Assembly (NCBI GenBank): GCA_013390905.1
Contig: JACATG010000003.1
Location: 1-64,000 of the forward strand
From: Marine Group I thaumarchaeote
GTDB taxonomy: Archaea > Thermoproteota > Nitrososphaeria > Nitrososphaerales > Nitrosopumilaceae
Direction of reading: 5' to 3'
DNA: 64,000 nucleotides
Made by a program: the position numbers and the translations under genes. How positions within the stretch are numbered: position 1 is the stretch's first letter; every line of letters starts with the position of its first letter. Positions 50,555-58,338 of the stretch are shown one piece after another. The notes under the pieces were generated by a model that saw only the letters and a list, made by a program, of their open reading frames with translations, had not been told where the DNA came from and ran no database searches.

Positions 50555-50767
50555 ATGGATAAGTATCTTCTAGTAATCTTAATCTTTATGATTGTAACTA
50601 TTCCTATAGCATTTGTTGAACCAGCTACAGGGGAACTTAGAGATCCGCCTCTTATTCCACTATTTTATGTTGCAATAGCAGGAATAGCAATTATTGTTCT
50701 TTATAGCTCCTACCAAGAAAGGAAAAAACGACAAAAAGCAAATGTTAAAAGAAGAGCTAGAAAATAG
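50555..50767 (+). CDS. small two-helix membrane protein
   Basis: 70 residues: helix MDKYLLVILIFMIVTIPIAFV, a short outer loop (EPATGELRDPP), helix LIPLFYVAIAGIAIIVLYSSY and a basic C-terminal tail (QERKKRQKANVKRRARK). Topology puts the tail inside. It looks like a counterpart of the divergent gene at 50304. Unrecognised; ends 3 bases before the convergent winged-helix gene. Confidence 0.7.
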   Translation: MDKYLLVILIFMIVTIPIAFVEPATGELRDPPLIPLFYVAIAGIAIIVLYSSYQERKKRQKANVKRRARK

Positions 50768-50770
50768 ATT

Positions 50771-51052
50771 CTAAAGCTCTAATCCAAATGATTCTGCAAT
50801 ACTAGAGAATTTTACATAAGAATCCAAGTACTGTCTACCTTTTGTAGTAATTACAAAAGTATTCTTGCCGTCAAACTCAATTCTGTTGATTAGGCCAGCA
50901 CCGGTCAAATTCTCTAAGAATTTAGATAGTCTTGAATGTGATAAGTTTGCCTTAGTTAGAAGAGATGTTGTTTTAATGCCTTCTTGTCCAGATTGCTCAG
51001 TAACAGTCAGTAAATCTGCAACAATTTGCATACTAGTTCTATAGGTAACCAT
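50771..51052 (-). CDS. small winged-helix regulator, copy 1
   Basis: 93 residues that form a single winged helix: YRTSMQIVADLLTVTEQSGQEGIKTTSLLTKANLSHSRLSKFLENLTGAGLINRIEFDGKNTFVITTKGRQYLDSYVKFSSIAESFGLEL. The type is abundant in thaumarchaea, often as many paralogues. It resembles the protein at 57925 across its length, down to the AxSFGL C-terminus. DNA target unknown; no ligand domain. Confidence 0.85.
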   Translation of the reverse strand: MVTYRTSMQIVADLLTVTEQSGQEGIKTTSLLTKANLSHSRLSKFLENLTGAGLINRIEFDGKNTFVITTKGRQYLDSYVKFSSIAESFGLEL

Positions 51053-51136
51053 ACGTAATTTAATAAAAAACTCAACTATAAGGGTATTACCATTAATTCA
51101 GATCAGATAAATATGCTCTGAGCTGATTTTTCTCAA

Positions 51137-51721
51137 ATGTCTTCTCAATCTAGTATTCCATGGTTTGATGACTTTATGGGCGTTGCTTACAGATTTTATG
51201 ACCTTAGAATGAATGTTATTCCTTTAATTACAGACAGAAAACAATCAGCATCTCTTTGGCATGATACTATTCATTGGTGGGTAGCTCCATCAATTAAAAT
51301 CCGATTTGTAGAAACTGGTGATAAATATTGGTTTATCATGGGCTCAGATTCTCAAAAACCTGATACTAATCTGTCTTTTTTTAAAGTGTTACAAAAATCT
51401 GAAAATTATGAACGATTTAAAAAAGGTTATGGAGGAGAAGCATATCTTCGATTAGGAGTATACGCAAAAAAATTACTTGGTGATGTAAAAAAGAACGCAA
51501 GGTGCAATTGTGGTCATGAAGCTAGAGATCATGATGAAAGAGATAATGATGAATGTCTGTACAACAGCTGTGACTGCAAAAAATTTTCTAGTTTTCAAGT
51601 AAACTTGCTGAAAAGAAAAAAAACAATTACTGATATTGCATTTTTAGAAGAAAAAGACGTAAAAAATGATCCTCTTACATGGAATTGTTTTAATGTTAAC
51701 AAATATTCAAAATTAGAATGA
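51137..51721 (+). CDS. hypothetical protein with Cys/His cluster (194 aa)
   Basis: Unrecognised. Residues 1-110 read as an alpha/beta domain rich in Trp (SIPWFDDFMGVAYRFYDLRMNVIPLI, SLWHDTIHWWVAPSIKIRF). Residues about 121-150 contain CNCGHEARDHDERDNDECLYNSCDCKKF, a run of Cys, His and Asp likely to bind zinc or another metal. The basic linker RKKKTITD follows. It ends 2 bases before the convergent zinc-ribbon gene. Confidence 0.7.
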   Translation: MSSQSSIPWFDDFMGVAYRFYDLRMNVIPLITDRKQSASLWHDTIHWWVAPSIKIRFVETGDKYWFIMGSDSQKPDTNLSFFKVLQKSENYERFKKGYGGEAYLRLGVYAKKLLGDVKKNARCNCGHEARDHDERDNDECLYNSCDCKKFSSFQVNLLKRKKTITDIAFLEEKDVKNDPLTWNCFNVNKYSKLE

Positions 51722-51723
51722 AA

Positions 51724-51891
51724 TTAATCTAAGTGTTTGTTTACTCTGACATGTTCGCCTGGATAGTGTGCCCCAAGTTTTTTTGAATAGCATTTTCCAC
51801 ATATTGAACCCTCTATTCCCCATTCTTCCATAGGCATATAACGAAGTTGTATTTTTTCACTACAAATTACACATTTATCTTTTGAACCCAA
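51724..51891 (-). CDS. 55-aa zinc-ribbon protein
   Basis: From TTG at 51891 to TAA at 51724. The product begins MGSKDKCVICSEKIQLRYMP and has CxxC (residues 7-10) and CGKC (31-34), a compact zinc ribbon, ending in AHYPGEHVRVNKHLD. Conserved-looking and with regular codons, so a real gene despite its size and TTG start. No TTG-independent start fits because the first CxxC would be lost. Possible role in nucleic-acid or protein binding. Confidence 0.65.
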   Translation of the reverse strand: MGSKDKCVICSEKIQLRYMPMEEWGIEGSICGKCYSKKLGAHYPGEHVRVNKHLD

Positions 51892-52053
51892 AGTATTTTT
51901 TCTCTTTTTAATCTATATAAAAAACATTCTAGAATAAACTAAACTCAAAAATTATGTTAAATATCACTTATTTGTATTTGATTTAGGTAGGCTGTCTGGC
52001 CAATGTAAATCTCCTGCAAGATTTTTACTTGGTTGGACTTCTACCTTTTGAAT

Positions 52054-53805
52054 TTAAAATAAACTATTTGTTAGTTTTTTCAATACCAGAATCTCTTCTT
52101 CTTCATGTCTAATTTTCTTATCAATTACACGAAGCATTGTAGTATTCCATACATGTTGAGAGAAGAAATTATGTTTTGTATTAGCCAACTCAATTTCATC
52201 ATCAACTACAGTATCTTCAAGAAATTTAGTTACAATTACATCTGTTAACTTTAGAATTCTCGAATTAAGTTTGAAACTACGAAAAATTGGCTCTAATTTT
52301 CTTACATCTTCCTTGAAATCTCCACTTGATTCAAGAATTTTCTTGTGGAGTATCCTAAAGTAAACTGCTACAAAAAATAACGTTGCGTATCTTTTTGTTT
52401 TGTGACCTCCTTGTTTTCCATACATTAATGATTTTTTAGCAAATTCTTTGACAAGATACGGGTATAACAAAATTCTGTAATCATCTTTTAGATTATCATT
52501 AAAGATATCATCATATTTACTTCCTCTAGGAAGAAATTGTGCTGGTGAGCTATATGCTTCAGTTGGTCTTTGTTCAATTCCTGCAACTAGCGACTGAATT
52601 GCATCTTTAGCAACAATGACTTTCTTATGGTTATCTGGAAGATAGTTGTTGTATATTGCATCTCCTTCATATTCGCACTGTTTTGATTTTGTTTTTGTAT
52701 CAAAAGAACCTGCTTGAATTTCATAAAAATAGCCACAATTTTTTAATTGTGATTTAATTGATTTATGAAAATCCATCAATGAAACCAGATCTTTTCCTCT
52801 CACTGAATTTTGAGAATTTCTATACTTTGTAATGTTATTTTGTTCTTCTTCATCATCTGCTTTGATTATTGTAACTGTCATGGAGCCTTCCATGTTTTTT
52901 ACTCTCTTTGAATGATCAAGAATAGAGTTTGATGTTTGTGCACCATTAACAATTTGTGGAGCATGAAGCTCAATCAAATTCTCTCCTAATTCTACAAAGT
53001 CACTTACCACAATAGTAATTCCGTTATTATAATAGAAAAATTTACCTGGATTACTTTGTAATGTTTCACGTAATCCTTTGTTAACTGTAGTTTTGAATTG
53101 CAGCCATTGCCTAATGTTTGAGTCAAAGACATAATCTTTATTCTTATTTACAAATTCAGTAAGTTCCCGTAATTTCAAAATTCCTAGTATGGTATTCTCA
53201 TGTTTGAGCATTCTTTCTAGTTTAATTGAAGATTTTTTGCCTGCTGCTGGTTTTTTAATTCTGTCCCATAATTTTTGAATTATTTTCTCCCCATCTATGA
53301 TCTCAACAAATTCATCCTCATATTCTACTTTCTGATCTGTAACATAACAACATTTTATCTTAAGATTTTTCTCTTTAATTTTTGTTACAAGCTGAGCTAG
53401 TTCAGGCCTCATTTTTGTAACATCTTTTGCAAGTAATCGTTTCACATCTTCTTTAAATTTAGCAATTGCTTCTAGTGAATGTGATGTACCATATTTTGAT
53501 TGGAATAATCTGATTGTATTATCTGAAAAATCCACTGGAAGATAGGCATCAATTCCAAGATCGTTTGCCCCATCAACAATCGCGTCTGCTGCATCATCTT
53601 CGGTAGCCTCAAAAACTCTTGTTAACACCCATTGAAGAAAATTATTTCCTTTTTCGACGTCACTTTTAGCATTTTCAGCATATTCTTGGATACTTACTCG
53701 AACATTTTCTGCAAATCCTTCTAGAGGTTGACTAGAATTTTTTTGTACTAGTAATGTTTGTAAACCTGGTATGTATTCAAATAATCCATTTCCATTTTGA
53801 GACAA
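52054..53805 (-). CDS. AIPR-family protein (abortive-infection phage-resistance type)
   Basis: 583 residues with the AIPR pattern: NDLGIDAYLPVDFSDNTIRLFQSKYG (Asp86 and Gln102-Ser-Lys104 as a PD-(D/E)xK nuclease-type core), KFFYYNNGITIVVSDF and APQIVNGAQTSNSILDH. AIPR proteins were linked to phage abortive infection in bacteria and are widespread in defence islands. Here it stands alone; no methylase, helicase or toxin partner is adjacent, and its codon use is close to its neighbours. The 162-base gap 51892-52053 has only a peptide-like frame without a start codon. Confidence 0.88.
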   Translation of the reverse strand: MSQNGNGLFEYIPGLQTLLVQKNSSQPLEGFAENVRVSIQEYAENAKSDVEKGNNFLQWVLTRVFEATEDDAADAIVDGANDLGIDAYLPVDFSDNTIRLFQSKYGTSHSLEAIAKFKEDVKRLLAKDVTKMRPELAQLVTKIKEKNLKIKCCYVTDQKVEYEDEFVEIIDGEKIIQKLWDRIKKPAAGKKSSIKLERMLKHENTILGILKLRELTEFVNKNKDYVFDSNIRQWLQFKTTVNKGLRETLQSNPGKFFYYNNGITIVVSDFVELGENLIELHAPQIVNGAQTSNSILDHSKRVKNMEGSMTVTIIKADDEEEQNNITKYRNSQNSVRGKDLVSLMDFHKSIKSQLKNCGYFYEIQAGSFDTKTKSKQCEYEGDAIYNNYLPDNHKKVIVAKDAIQSLVAGIEQRPTEAYSSPAQFLPRGSKYDDIFNDNLKDDYRILLYPYLVKEFAKKSLMYGKQGGHKTKRYATLFFVAVYFRILHKKILESSGDFKEDVRKLEPIFRSFKLNSRILKLTDVIVTKFLEDTVVDDEIELANTKHNFFSQHVWNTTMLRVIDKKIRHEEEEILVLKKLTNSLF

Positions 53806-53880
53806 TCTATTTTTCTAATATGTTATATATTTAGAGAACATGGTAATTATGTAATAACTCTGTTCAGGATGTGATATGAT

Positions 53881-54291
53881 TTGCTAAAACAAATAACTGC
53901 TATAGGATTAATTGGAGCAGTAATTCTTGTAACTATGACTTTATCTTTTTCTAATTATCTTATAGAAGAAAATGTTGAAGAAATAGACTTGATTATTAAA
54001 GGCGATGTGATAATGCCTACAAAAGTTTCTCGTCCAGGATGTGAGACTAATGATAATTGTTACGTTCCATCTCTAATTGTCATTGAAAAAGGAAAGCAGG
54101 TAACATGGGTCAATGAAGATTCAGCCTTCCATAGTGTAACTTCAGGTTTTTACACTGCACCTACTGAACTTTTTGACAGTGGATATTTAGATCCATTTGA
54201 ATCATATACTATTACTTTTGATGAAACAGGTACCTATGATTATTTTTGTATTCTTCATCCTTGGATGAAAGGTCAAGTCATAGTAGAATAA
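53881..54291 (+). CDS. cupredoxin (plastocyanin-type blue copper protein)
   Basis: Small extracytoplasmic electron carrier. A signal or anchor helix (ITAIGLIGAVILVTMTLSF, about 5-23) is followed by a beta barrel with copper ligands His84 (AFHSV), Cys123, His126 and Met129 (YFCILHPWMKG), a type 1 site. A Cys pair (RPGCETNDNCYVP) may form a disulphide. Ammonia-oxidising archaea use many such proteins in place of cytochromes c. TTG start at 53881. Its stop TAA overlaps the tRNA-Cys discriminator by one base. Confidence 0.93.
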   Translation: MLKQITAIGLIGAVILVTMTLSFSNYLIEENVEEIDLIIKGDVIMPTKVSRPGCETNDNCYVPSLIVIEKGKQVTWVNEDSAFHSVTSGFYTAPTELFDSGYLDPFESYTITFDETGTYDYFCILHPWMKGQVIVE

Positions 54292-54362
54292 GGTACCCGA
54301 GGGAGTCGAACCCCCTTGTATAGGCTTTGCAGGCCCACGCATAACCGTTCTGCCAGAGTACC
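54291..54362 (-). tRNA. tRNA-Cys (GCA)
   Basis: Minus-strand cloverleaf: acceptor GGTACTC/GGGTACC (one G-T pair), short D-stem GCA/TGC, anticodon stem TGGGC/GCCTA with loop CTGCAAA (GCA), T-arm GGGGG/CCCTC, discriminator T as required by CysRS. No intron, no encoded CCA. Its 3' end abuts the cupredoxin stop. Confidence 0.95.
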
Positions 54363-54401
54363 GTTTTAAAAAACATAAAATGAATAATTAAACTCTTTAG
54401 A

Positions 54402-54623
54402 TTAGAACTTGTTAAATGGTTTTGAAGCCAACTTAACATCTTCTGCTTTTACAGTTTTTCTACCTGCATGAGATGTCATATCAACTGCACTATTTGCAAT
54501 ACTATCTGCAAGTTCTTCAATTATCCTTCTTAATTCATTTGCTGATTCGTCACTAACTCTCTTGGCTCCTGCTTTCTTCAAAATTCTATACATAGCAGAT
54601 AATCCTAGCTCTGACGATTTCAT
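54402..54623 (-). CDS. archaeal histone
   Basis: 73-residue histone fold with three helices: LGLSAMYRILKKAGAKRVSDESANELRRIIEELADSIANSAVDMTSHAGRKTVKAEDVKLASKPFNKF. It forms dimers and wraps DNA. The loop residues RVS and the final TVKAEDVKLA are typical of the family. Length is slightly above the 66-70 of euryarchaeal HMf. ATG start. It is divergent from the TatD gene. Confidence 0.97.
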   Translation of the reverse strand: MKSSELGLSAMYRILKKAGAKRVSDESANELRRIIEELADSIANSAVDMTSHAGRKTVKAEDVKLASKPFNKF

Positions 54624-54719
54624 AAATTCTATTTTAGTTTTTTCCGAAAAAAGATAATGAATGAAAAAATATCACTAAGGAATCGATTTATACAGACTAT
54701 TTTAAGAACTGATAAAGAA

Positions 54720-55475
54720 ATGACATGGTATTTTGATTCTCATATACACTTGTCCGATCCTACATATTCTTCTGATATGAAATTTATCTTAAAGGAAATG
54801 GATTATCTGAAAATTAAAGCATGTTGTGTCTCAATGGATAATAAAAATTCTTTACAAACTTTAAAACTAGCAAAAAAAAGTAATTTAGTTTTACCCTTCA
54901 TTGGAATTCATCCCGAATGTGTAAATGACAAACTTGAACAAATGACAAATATGATCGAAGAAAACTACCAAAATCTTTCTGGAATAGGAGAAATAGGACT
55001 AGATCCAACTTTTGTCAATAGTGATGAAGATTCTAAAAGACAAATCCATGTTTTTGAAACATTATTATCACTTGCAGAAAAATTTAACAAACCAGTTTCT
55101 ATTCATTCAAGAAAAAGTATTGATAATGTTTTTCAAATAATGACTTCCTTTAACACTAAACATGCTTTGCTTCATTGGTTTGATGGTAGTAAAAAACAAC
55201 TTCAAAAAGCCATGGATATGGGATTTTTTGTGTCATATGGACCTGTAATGGTTTATGCAAATGACAAGCAGACTTTACTGTCTAAAACAGATGAATCAAA
55301 AATTCTTGTTGAAACTGACGGTCCTGTGAGATTTTCAAAGTGTTTTGAAATGAAATCTGGACAAATTAGCTTTATTCCTAGTGTAATTTTCTGTGCTTCA
55401 AAAATTCTAGGAAAAACATTTGATGAAATGACATCTCTACTAGAAAACAATTCAAAATCATTCCTTGGAATATAG
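54720..55475 (+). CDS. TatD-family metal-dependent hydrolase
   Basis: TIM-barrel nuclease/hydrolase of the TatD group. Seen: YFDSHIHLSD (metal His pair), PFIGIHPECV, GEIGLDPTF, VSIHSRKS and ILVETDGPV. The ATG at 54720 is chosen because TatD proteins start close to the DSHxHL motif; the ATG at 54657 would add 21 basic residues. 251 residues then, which is the normal family length. The 3' end carries a TATA box for the next gene. Confidence 0.9.
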   Translation: MTWYFDSHIHLSDPTYSSDMKFILKEMDYLKIKACCVSMDNKNSLQTLKLAKKSNLVLPFIGIHPECVNDKLEQMTNMIEENYQNLSGIGEIGLDPTFVNSDEDSKRQIHVFETLLSLAEKFNKPVSIHSRKSIDNVFQIMTSFNTKHALLHWFDGSKKQLQKAMDMGFFVSYGPVMVYANDKQTLLSKTDESKILVETDGPVRFSKCFEMKSGQISFIPSVIFCASKILGKTFDEMTSLLENNSKSFLGI

Positions 55476-55476
55476 G

Positions 55477-55485
55477 TATAAAATA
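55477..55485 (+). promoter_or_regulatory. TATA box for eS17
   Basis: TATAAAATA is centred about 26 bases before GTG 55507. It lies just after the TatD stop codon (55475) and supports starting eS17 at that GTG rather than at TTG 55465, which lies upstream of the box. Confidence 0.6.
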
Positions 55486-55506
55486 CCCACGTTCATCAGA
55501 CGAGAA

Positions 55507-55836
55507 GTGGATAGAATAAAACGTATTTCCTATGAGGTGCTAGACAAATACAAATCTAGATTTGGCGAAGATTTTGCTGATAATAAAAAAATCTTAGATG
55601 AAGTTTCTATCGTACGTTCTAAAAGCCTAAAAAACAAAATAACAGGATATATCACTAGATATATCAAAAAAGAGATTCGCGAAGAAAAATCTAAAAAAGA
55701 ACAAATTATATCTACACAATCTGAGGAATCAGTAGAGAAAGAAGTTCAATCAGAGACTACTGAATCAACCACTACTGAAAAAACTATAACTGAAACCGTT
55801 GCAGAAACAGTCCCTATAGAAGAGAAAACTGACTAA
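55507..55836 (+). CDS. rps17e: 30S ribosomal protein eS17 with acidic tail
   Basis: Residues 1-60 are eS17: VDRIKRISYEVLDKYKSRFGEDFADNKKILDEVSIVRSKSLKNKITGYITRYIKKE, with the NKK and RSK..KNKI.GYIT motifs. A tail of about 45 residues rich in Glu, Thr and Ser follows and is not part of ordinary eS17. The GTG at 55507 gives the normal N-terminus; a longer frame from TTG 55465 would overlap TatD by 11 bases and add 14 residues. A TATA box fits the GTG. 109 residues. Confidence 0.9.
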   Translation: MDRIKRISYEVLDKYKSRFGEDFADNKKILDEVSIVRSKSLKNKITGYITRYIKKEIREEKSKKEQIISTQSEESVEKEVQSETTESTTTEKTITETVAETVPIEEKTD

Positions 55837-55877
55837 TAAATAAGACATTAATTTTCTAAATTTTGAATTAGATTAGT

Positions 55878-56651
55878 ATGATTACTGTAAAACTTGTTGG
55901 TGGCGCAAAAAAATCTTTCTTAACAGAGCAATTACATATTGATAAATCTAATATCTCCATCCAAGAACTGCTTGATTTGTTGTTAGAATTAAAACCTGCT
56001 GATACTCCTGATCTAGATACTGAAAATATTTTGATTGCAATAAATGGAACTGATTCTTCTGCAATGGAAGGAAGATCTACTATGATAAAAAATAATGATC
56101 TTGTGAGCATTATACCTGTAATTCATGGTGGCTCTTCCAAAAAACTAACTTTTCAAGTCTTAAAAAAACAAATTCAAATAATTGAGATTATAGGTCAAAA
56201 AACAATTGATCTCAAGTTCCTTGATAATTTAAGAAAGAGATATCCAAAAATTCAACTTCAGGCTATATCGAGTAATTTTATTTTGAACAATTATCACTTG
56301 AAGAAAATTTTATCATTATCTCTAGAATCTAAAAAAAATGATATTTTACTTTCAAATAAACTTGAAACTGATATTTTAATACGTTTTGCATTGACAAAAC
56401 AAATTTCTGATGCAATAATAAATGCTGGAATTAAACCAAAAACTAATTTTATTTTGATTGCGATTGGAAATAAAAAAATGCTGAATTCATTATATGTGGA
56501 ATTATTACCATTATTAGTAAATCTATTTTCAAAAAATAATGATTTGTTTCTCAAAAAATATTTTAAAATTACAAAAAAACAACTTAATTCAGTTTATTCA
56601 AAAAATCCTCTAGAGGATATTTTGATAGAAAAGGCAGCAATTTTACTCTGA
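55878..56651 (+). CDS. beta-grasp (ubiquitin-like) domain fused to a Cgi121-type KEOPS subunit
   Basis: Residues 1-86 form a MoaD/ThiS-like ubiquitin fold (MITVKLVGGAKKSFL, SIQELLDLLLEL, ILIAINGTDSSAMEG, LVSIIPVIHGG), with Gly84-Gly85 where such proteins normally end. Residues about 110-257 match Cgi121: LQAISSNFILNNYHLKKILSLSLES, LETDILIRFALTKQISDAIINAGIKP, FILIAIGNKK. Cgi121 is the KEOPS subunit that binds the tRNA CCA tail in t6A synthesis. The fusion joins a sulphur-carrier/protein-modifier module to it. THUMP and Sua5 genes lie convergently beside it, with an overlap of 9 bases. Confidence 0.75.
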   Translation: MITVKLVGGAKKSFLTEQLHIDKSNISIQELLDLLLELKPADTPDLDTENILIAINGTDSSAMEGRSTMIKNNDLVSIIPVIHGGSSKKLTFQVLKKQIQIIEIIGQKTIDLKFLDNLRKRYPKIQLQAISSNFILNNYHLKKILSLSLESKKNDILLSNKLETDILIRFALTKQISDAIINAGIKPKTNFILIAIGNKKMLNSLYVELLPLLVNLFSKNNDLFLKKYFKITKKQLNSVYSKNPLEDILIEKAAILL

Positions 56652-57164
56652 GATACTACGTTTAGTCTTTTCAACGCTTAGCACATCTACTTTTTTTAAT
56701 ATAGAAATACCTGTTTTATCACCTAGGATTTCGATTAGGATAATTTTATCTGGAAATTCAAGTGATACTTTATTTTTTATTTTACTTGCTATTTTTGAAA
56801 TAATTTCTTGACTAGATAAATCTGAATTTCTTTTTTCTATTGATATTCTGTATGTTTCTTCATTAGAAATTTGTCCGGATATATCTATAACTGCTTTTTC
56901 TATTTCTTCAATTTTTGTTTTAATAACTTTTTGAATTGGTATGATTCTTAGACAATATCTAATACTCCAAGGTTCATCAAGAAGCATTTCTTTAATTTTT
57001 CTTACAATTTCAATCGGCTCGAGCTTTGTTTCAGCAGTCAAAATTCCTGACATATTTGTGATTGAAACTTTTGCATCAGAATCTCCCAATTCTTCTAGAA
57101 TATCACTTAGTTCTTTCTCAGTTTCAGGTTCAAGATGCCTAGCACAAGTAATAATCAAATTCAT
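56643..57164 (-). CDS. THUMP-domain RNA-binding protein
   Basis: 173 residues with the N-terminal ferredoxin-like part (MNLIITCARHLEPETEKELSDILEELGD) and the THUMP core (ETYRISIEKRNSDLSSQEIISKIASKIKNKVSLEFPDKIILIEILGDKTGISIL). Similar to archaeal TAN1-like proteins, which help acetylate C12 of tRNA-Leu/Ser together with Nat10-type enzymes; other THUMP roles are in thiolation. No catalytic domain is attached. Its ATG overlaps the Sua5 stop by 4 bases, so the two form one unit. Confidence 0.85.
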   Translation of the reverse strand: MNLIITCARHLEPETEKELSDILEELGDSDAKVSITNMSGILTAETKLEPIEIVRKIKEMLLDEPWSIRYCLRIIPIQKVIKTKIEEIEKAVIDISGQISNEETYRISIEKRNSDLSSQEIISKIASKIKNKVSLEFPDKIILIEILGDKTGISILKKVDVLSVEKTKRSISE

Positions 57165-57790
57165 AATTCTAAAATCTCCTCGTGACTTAATGAGCCTTCT
57201 CGAATAATTCTGATCTCCTCATTTTCTATCTCAATTATAGTTGATTCTGACTTGCTAGTAATTATTCCCCCATCAACAAAAACATCGTATTTTCTAAAAT
57301 TGTTAAAACATTCATCAGGATTTGTAAATGATGAATGTCCAGAAATATTGGCACTAGTACCTACTAGAAAATTACATTTCTTCAATAATTTTAATGTACA
57401 TTTATGATTAGGAACTCTTATGGCAATTTTGTCAGTTATATTTAATGATTCTTTTAGATTTTCATCAGTTAATTTTAGAATTATTGTTAGTGGTCCTGGC
57501 CAAAATCTTTCTACAATTTTTTTAGTAAATTCGTCAAAAAAAGCAATCCTTTCAGCAATATCTTTTGAATACACTAAAACTGGAAATGGTTTTGAAATTT
57601 TTCTTGATTTAATCTCATAAATTTTTCTTACTGAATCTTTATTGTATGGATCACATCCTATTCCATATACTGTATCTGTTGGAAAAACGACAATTCCTCC
57701 TTGATTAATAATTTTAGATGCTTTTTCAATTCCTTCTTTATTACAAGTTACTTTCAACATCCGCTCTATTCTTTTTTGTTTAATTACCAT
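57161..57790 (-). CDS. threonylcarbamoyl-AMP synthase (Sua5/YrdC family)
   Basis: Makes threonylcarbamoyl-AMP, the substrate that KEOPS uses for t6A37 of tRNA. Seen: KASKIINQGGIVVFPTDTVYGIGCDPYNKDSVRKIYEIKSRKISKPFPVLV, FWPGPLTIILK, IAIRVPNH and GTSANISGHSS. Length (209) fits YrdC-type or short Sua5. The start at 57790 (MVIKQKR) or at Met11 cannot be told apart. It pairs with the THUMP gene downstream and sits opposite the beta-grasp/Cgi121 gene, so a tRNA-modification cluster is clear. Confidence 0.92.
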   Translation of the reverse strand: MVIKQKRIERMLKVTCNKEGIEKASKIINQGGIVVFPTDTVYGIGCDPYNKDSVRKIYEIKSRKISKPFPVLVYSKDIAERIAFFDEFTKKIVERFWPGPLTIILKLTDENLKESLNITDKIAIRVPNHKCTLKLLKKCNFLVGTSANISGHSSFTNPDECFNNFRKYDVFVDGGIITSKSESTIIEIENEEIRIIREGSLSHEEILEL

Positions 57791-57838
57791 TTACTTTTGA
57801 ATAAATTCTTAAAAGTAAAATTTTTTTAATTGAAAGGT

Positions 57839-57928
57839 ATGTCTGAACCTTCTACTAATCCTGGGGACACAGATTTTGAAGATGATTTTGATGATGAATT
57901 AGATGAATTTGATGAAATAGAAGACTAG
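57839..57928 (+). CDS. 29-aa highly acidic peptide
   Basis: ATG at 57839 to TAG at 57928. The product opens MSEPSTNPGDTDFEDDFDDE and stays acidic: more than half of all residues are Asp or Glu, and there is no basic residue. A ribosome-binding-like GAAAGG precedes the ATG. It overlaps the winged-helix stop by 4 bases. Acidic microproteins can mimic nucleic acid or bind basic partners; here the role is unknown. Confidence 0.55.
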   Translation: MSEPSTNPGDTDFEDDFDDELDEFDEIED

Positions 57929-58212
57929 ATGCTTAATCCAAAACTATCTGCAAAATTTGTAAATGTATAATATGCTTGAAGAAATTCTCTACCCGATTGA
58001 CTAATTCTATATTTATTTGAGCCTTGAGACTCAACTTGTTCTAAAAGCCCTTGTGATACCAAAGTTTTCAAGATTCTTGAAATTCTAGAATGAGAGATAT
58101 TTGCCTTTCTAATTAGATAAGTAACTGATGCTCCATTCTCATCTTGTAAGTCATCTTGAGTTGTTGATAGAATATCTCCAATAATTTTCATATGAGTTCT
58201 ATATTCTGCCAT
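57925..58212 (-). CDS. small winged-helix regulator, copy 2
   Basis: 95 residues from ATG 58212 (MAEYRTHMKIIGDILSTTQDD); a longer frame from 58296 adds 28 residues that look random and are rejected. Winged helix: GASVTYLIRKANISHSRISRILKTLVSQGLLEQVESQGSNKYRISQSGREFLQAYYTFTNFADSFGLSI. It resembles the protein at 50771 throughout. DNA target unknown. The 58213-58338 spacer is AT-rich. Confidence 0.82.
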   Translation of the reverse strand: MAEYRTHMKIIGDILSTTQDDLQDENGASVTYLIRKANISHSRISRILKTLVSQGLLEQVESQGSNKYRISQSGREFLQAYYTFTNFADSFGLSI

Positions 58213-58338
58213 TTTCTCTATAACATAATACATCAAATTTCTATGAGAGGGCAATGATATTTTCCAATATACTAAAAAGATAAAAGAAATTGACAAATTT
58301 TTAATTTTTTAAAATTTTGAGCCTATCTTAAAATTATT

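Noticed and set aside
58212-58296. 28-residue N-terminal extension of the second winged-helix regulator
   Set aside because: The paralogue at 50771 starts at the equivalent of Met29, and the extra residues look like translated spacer.
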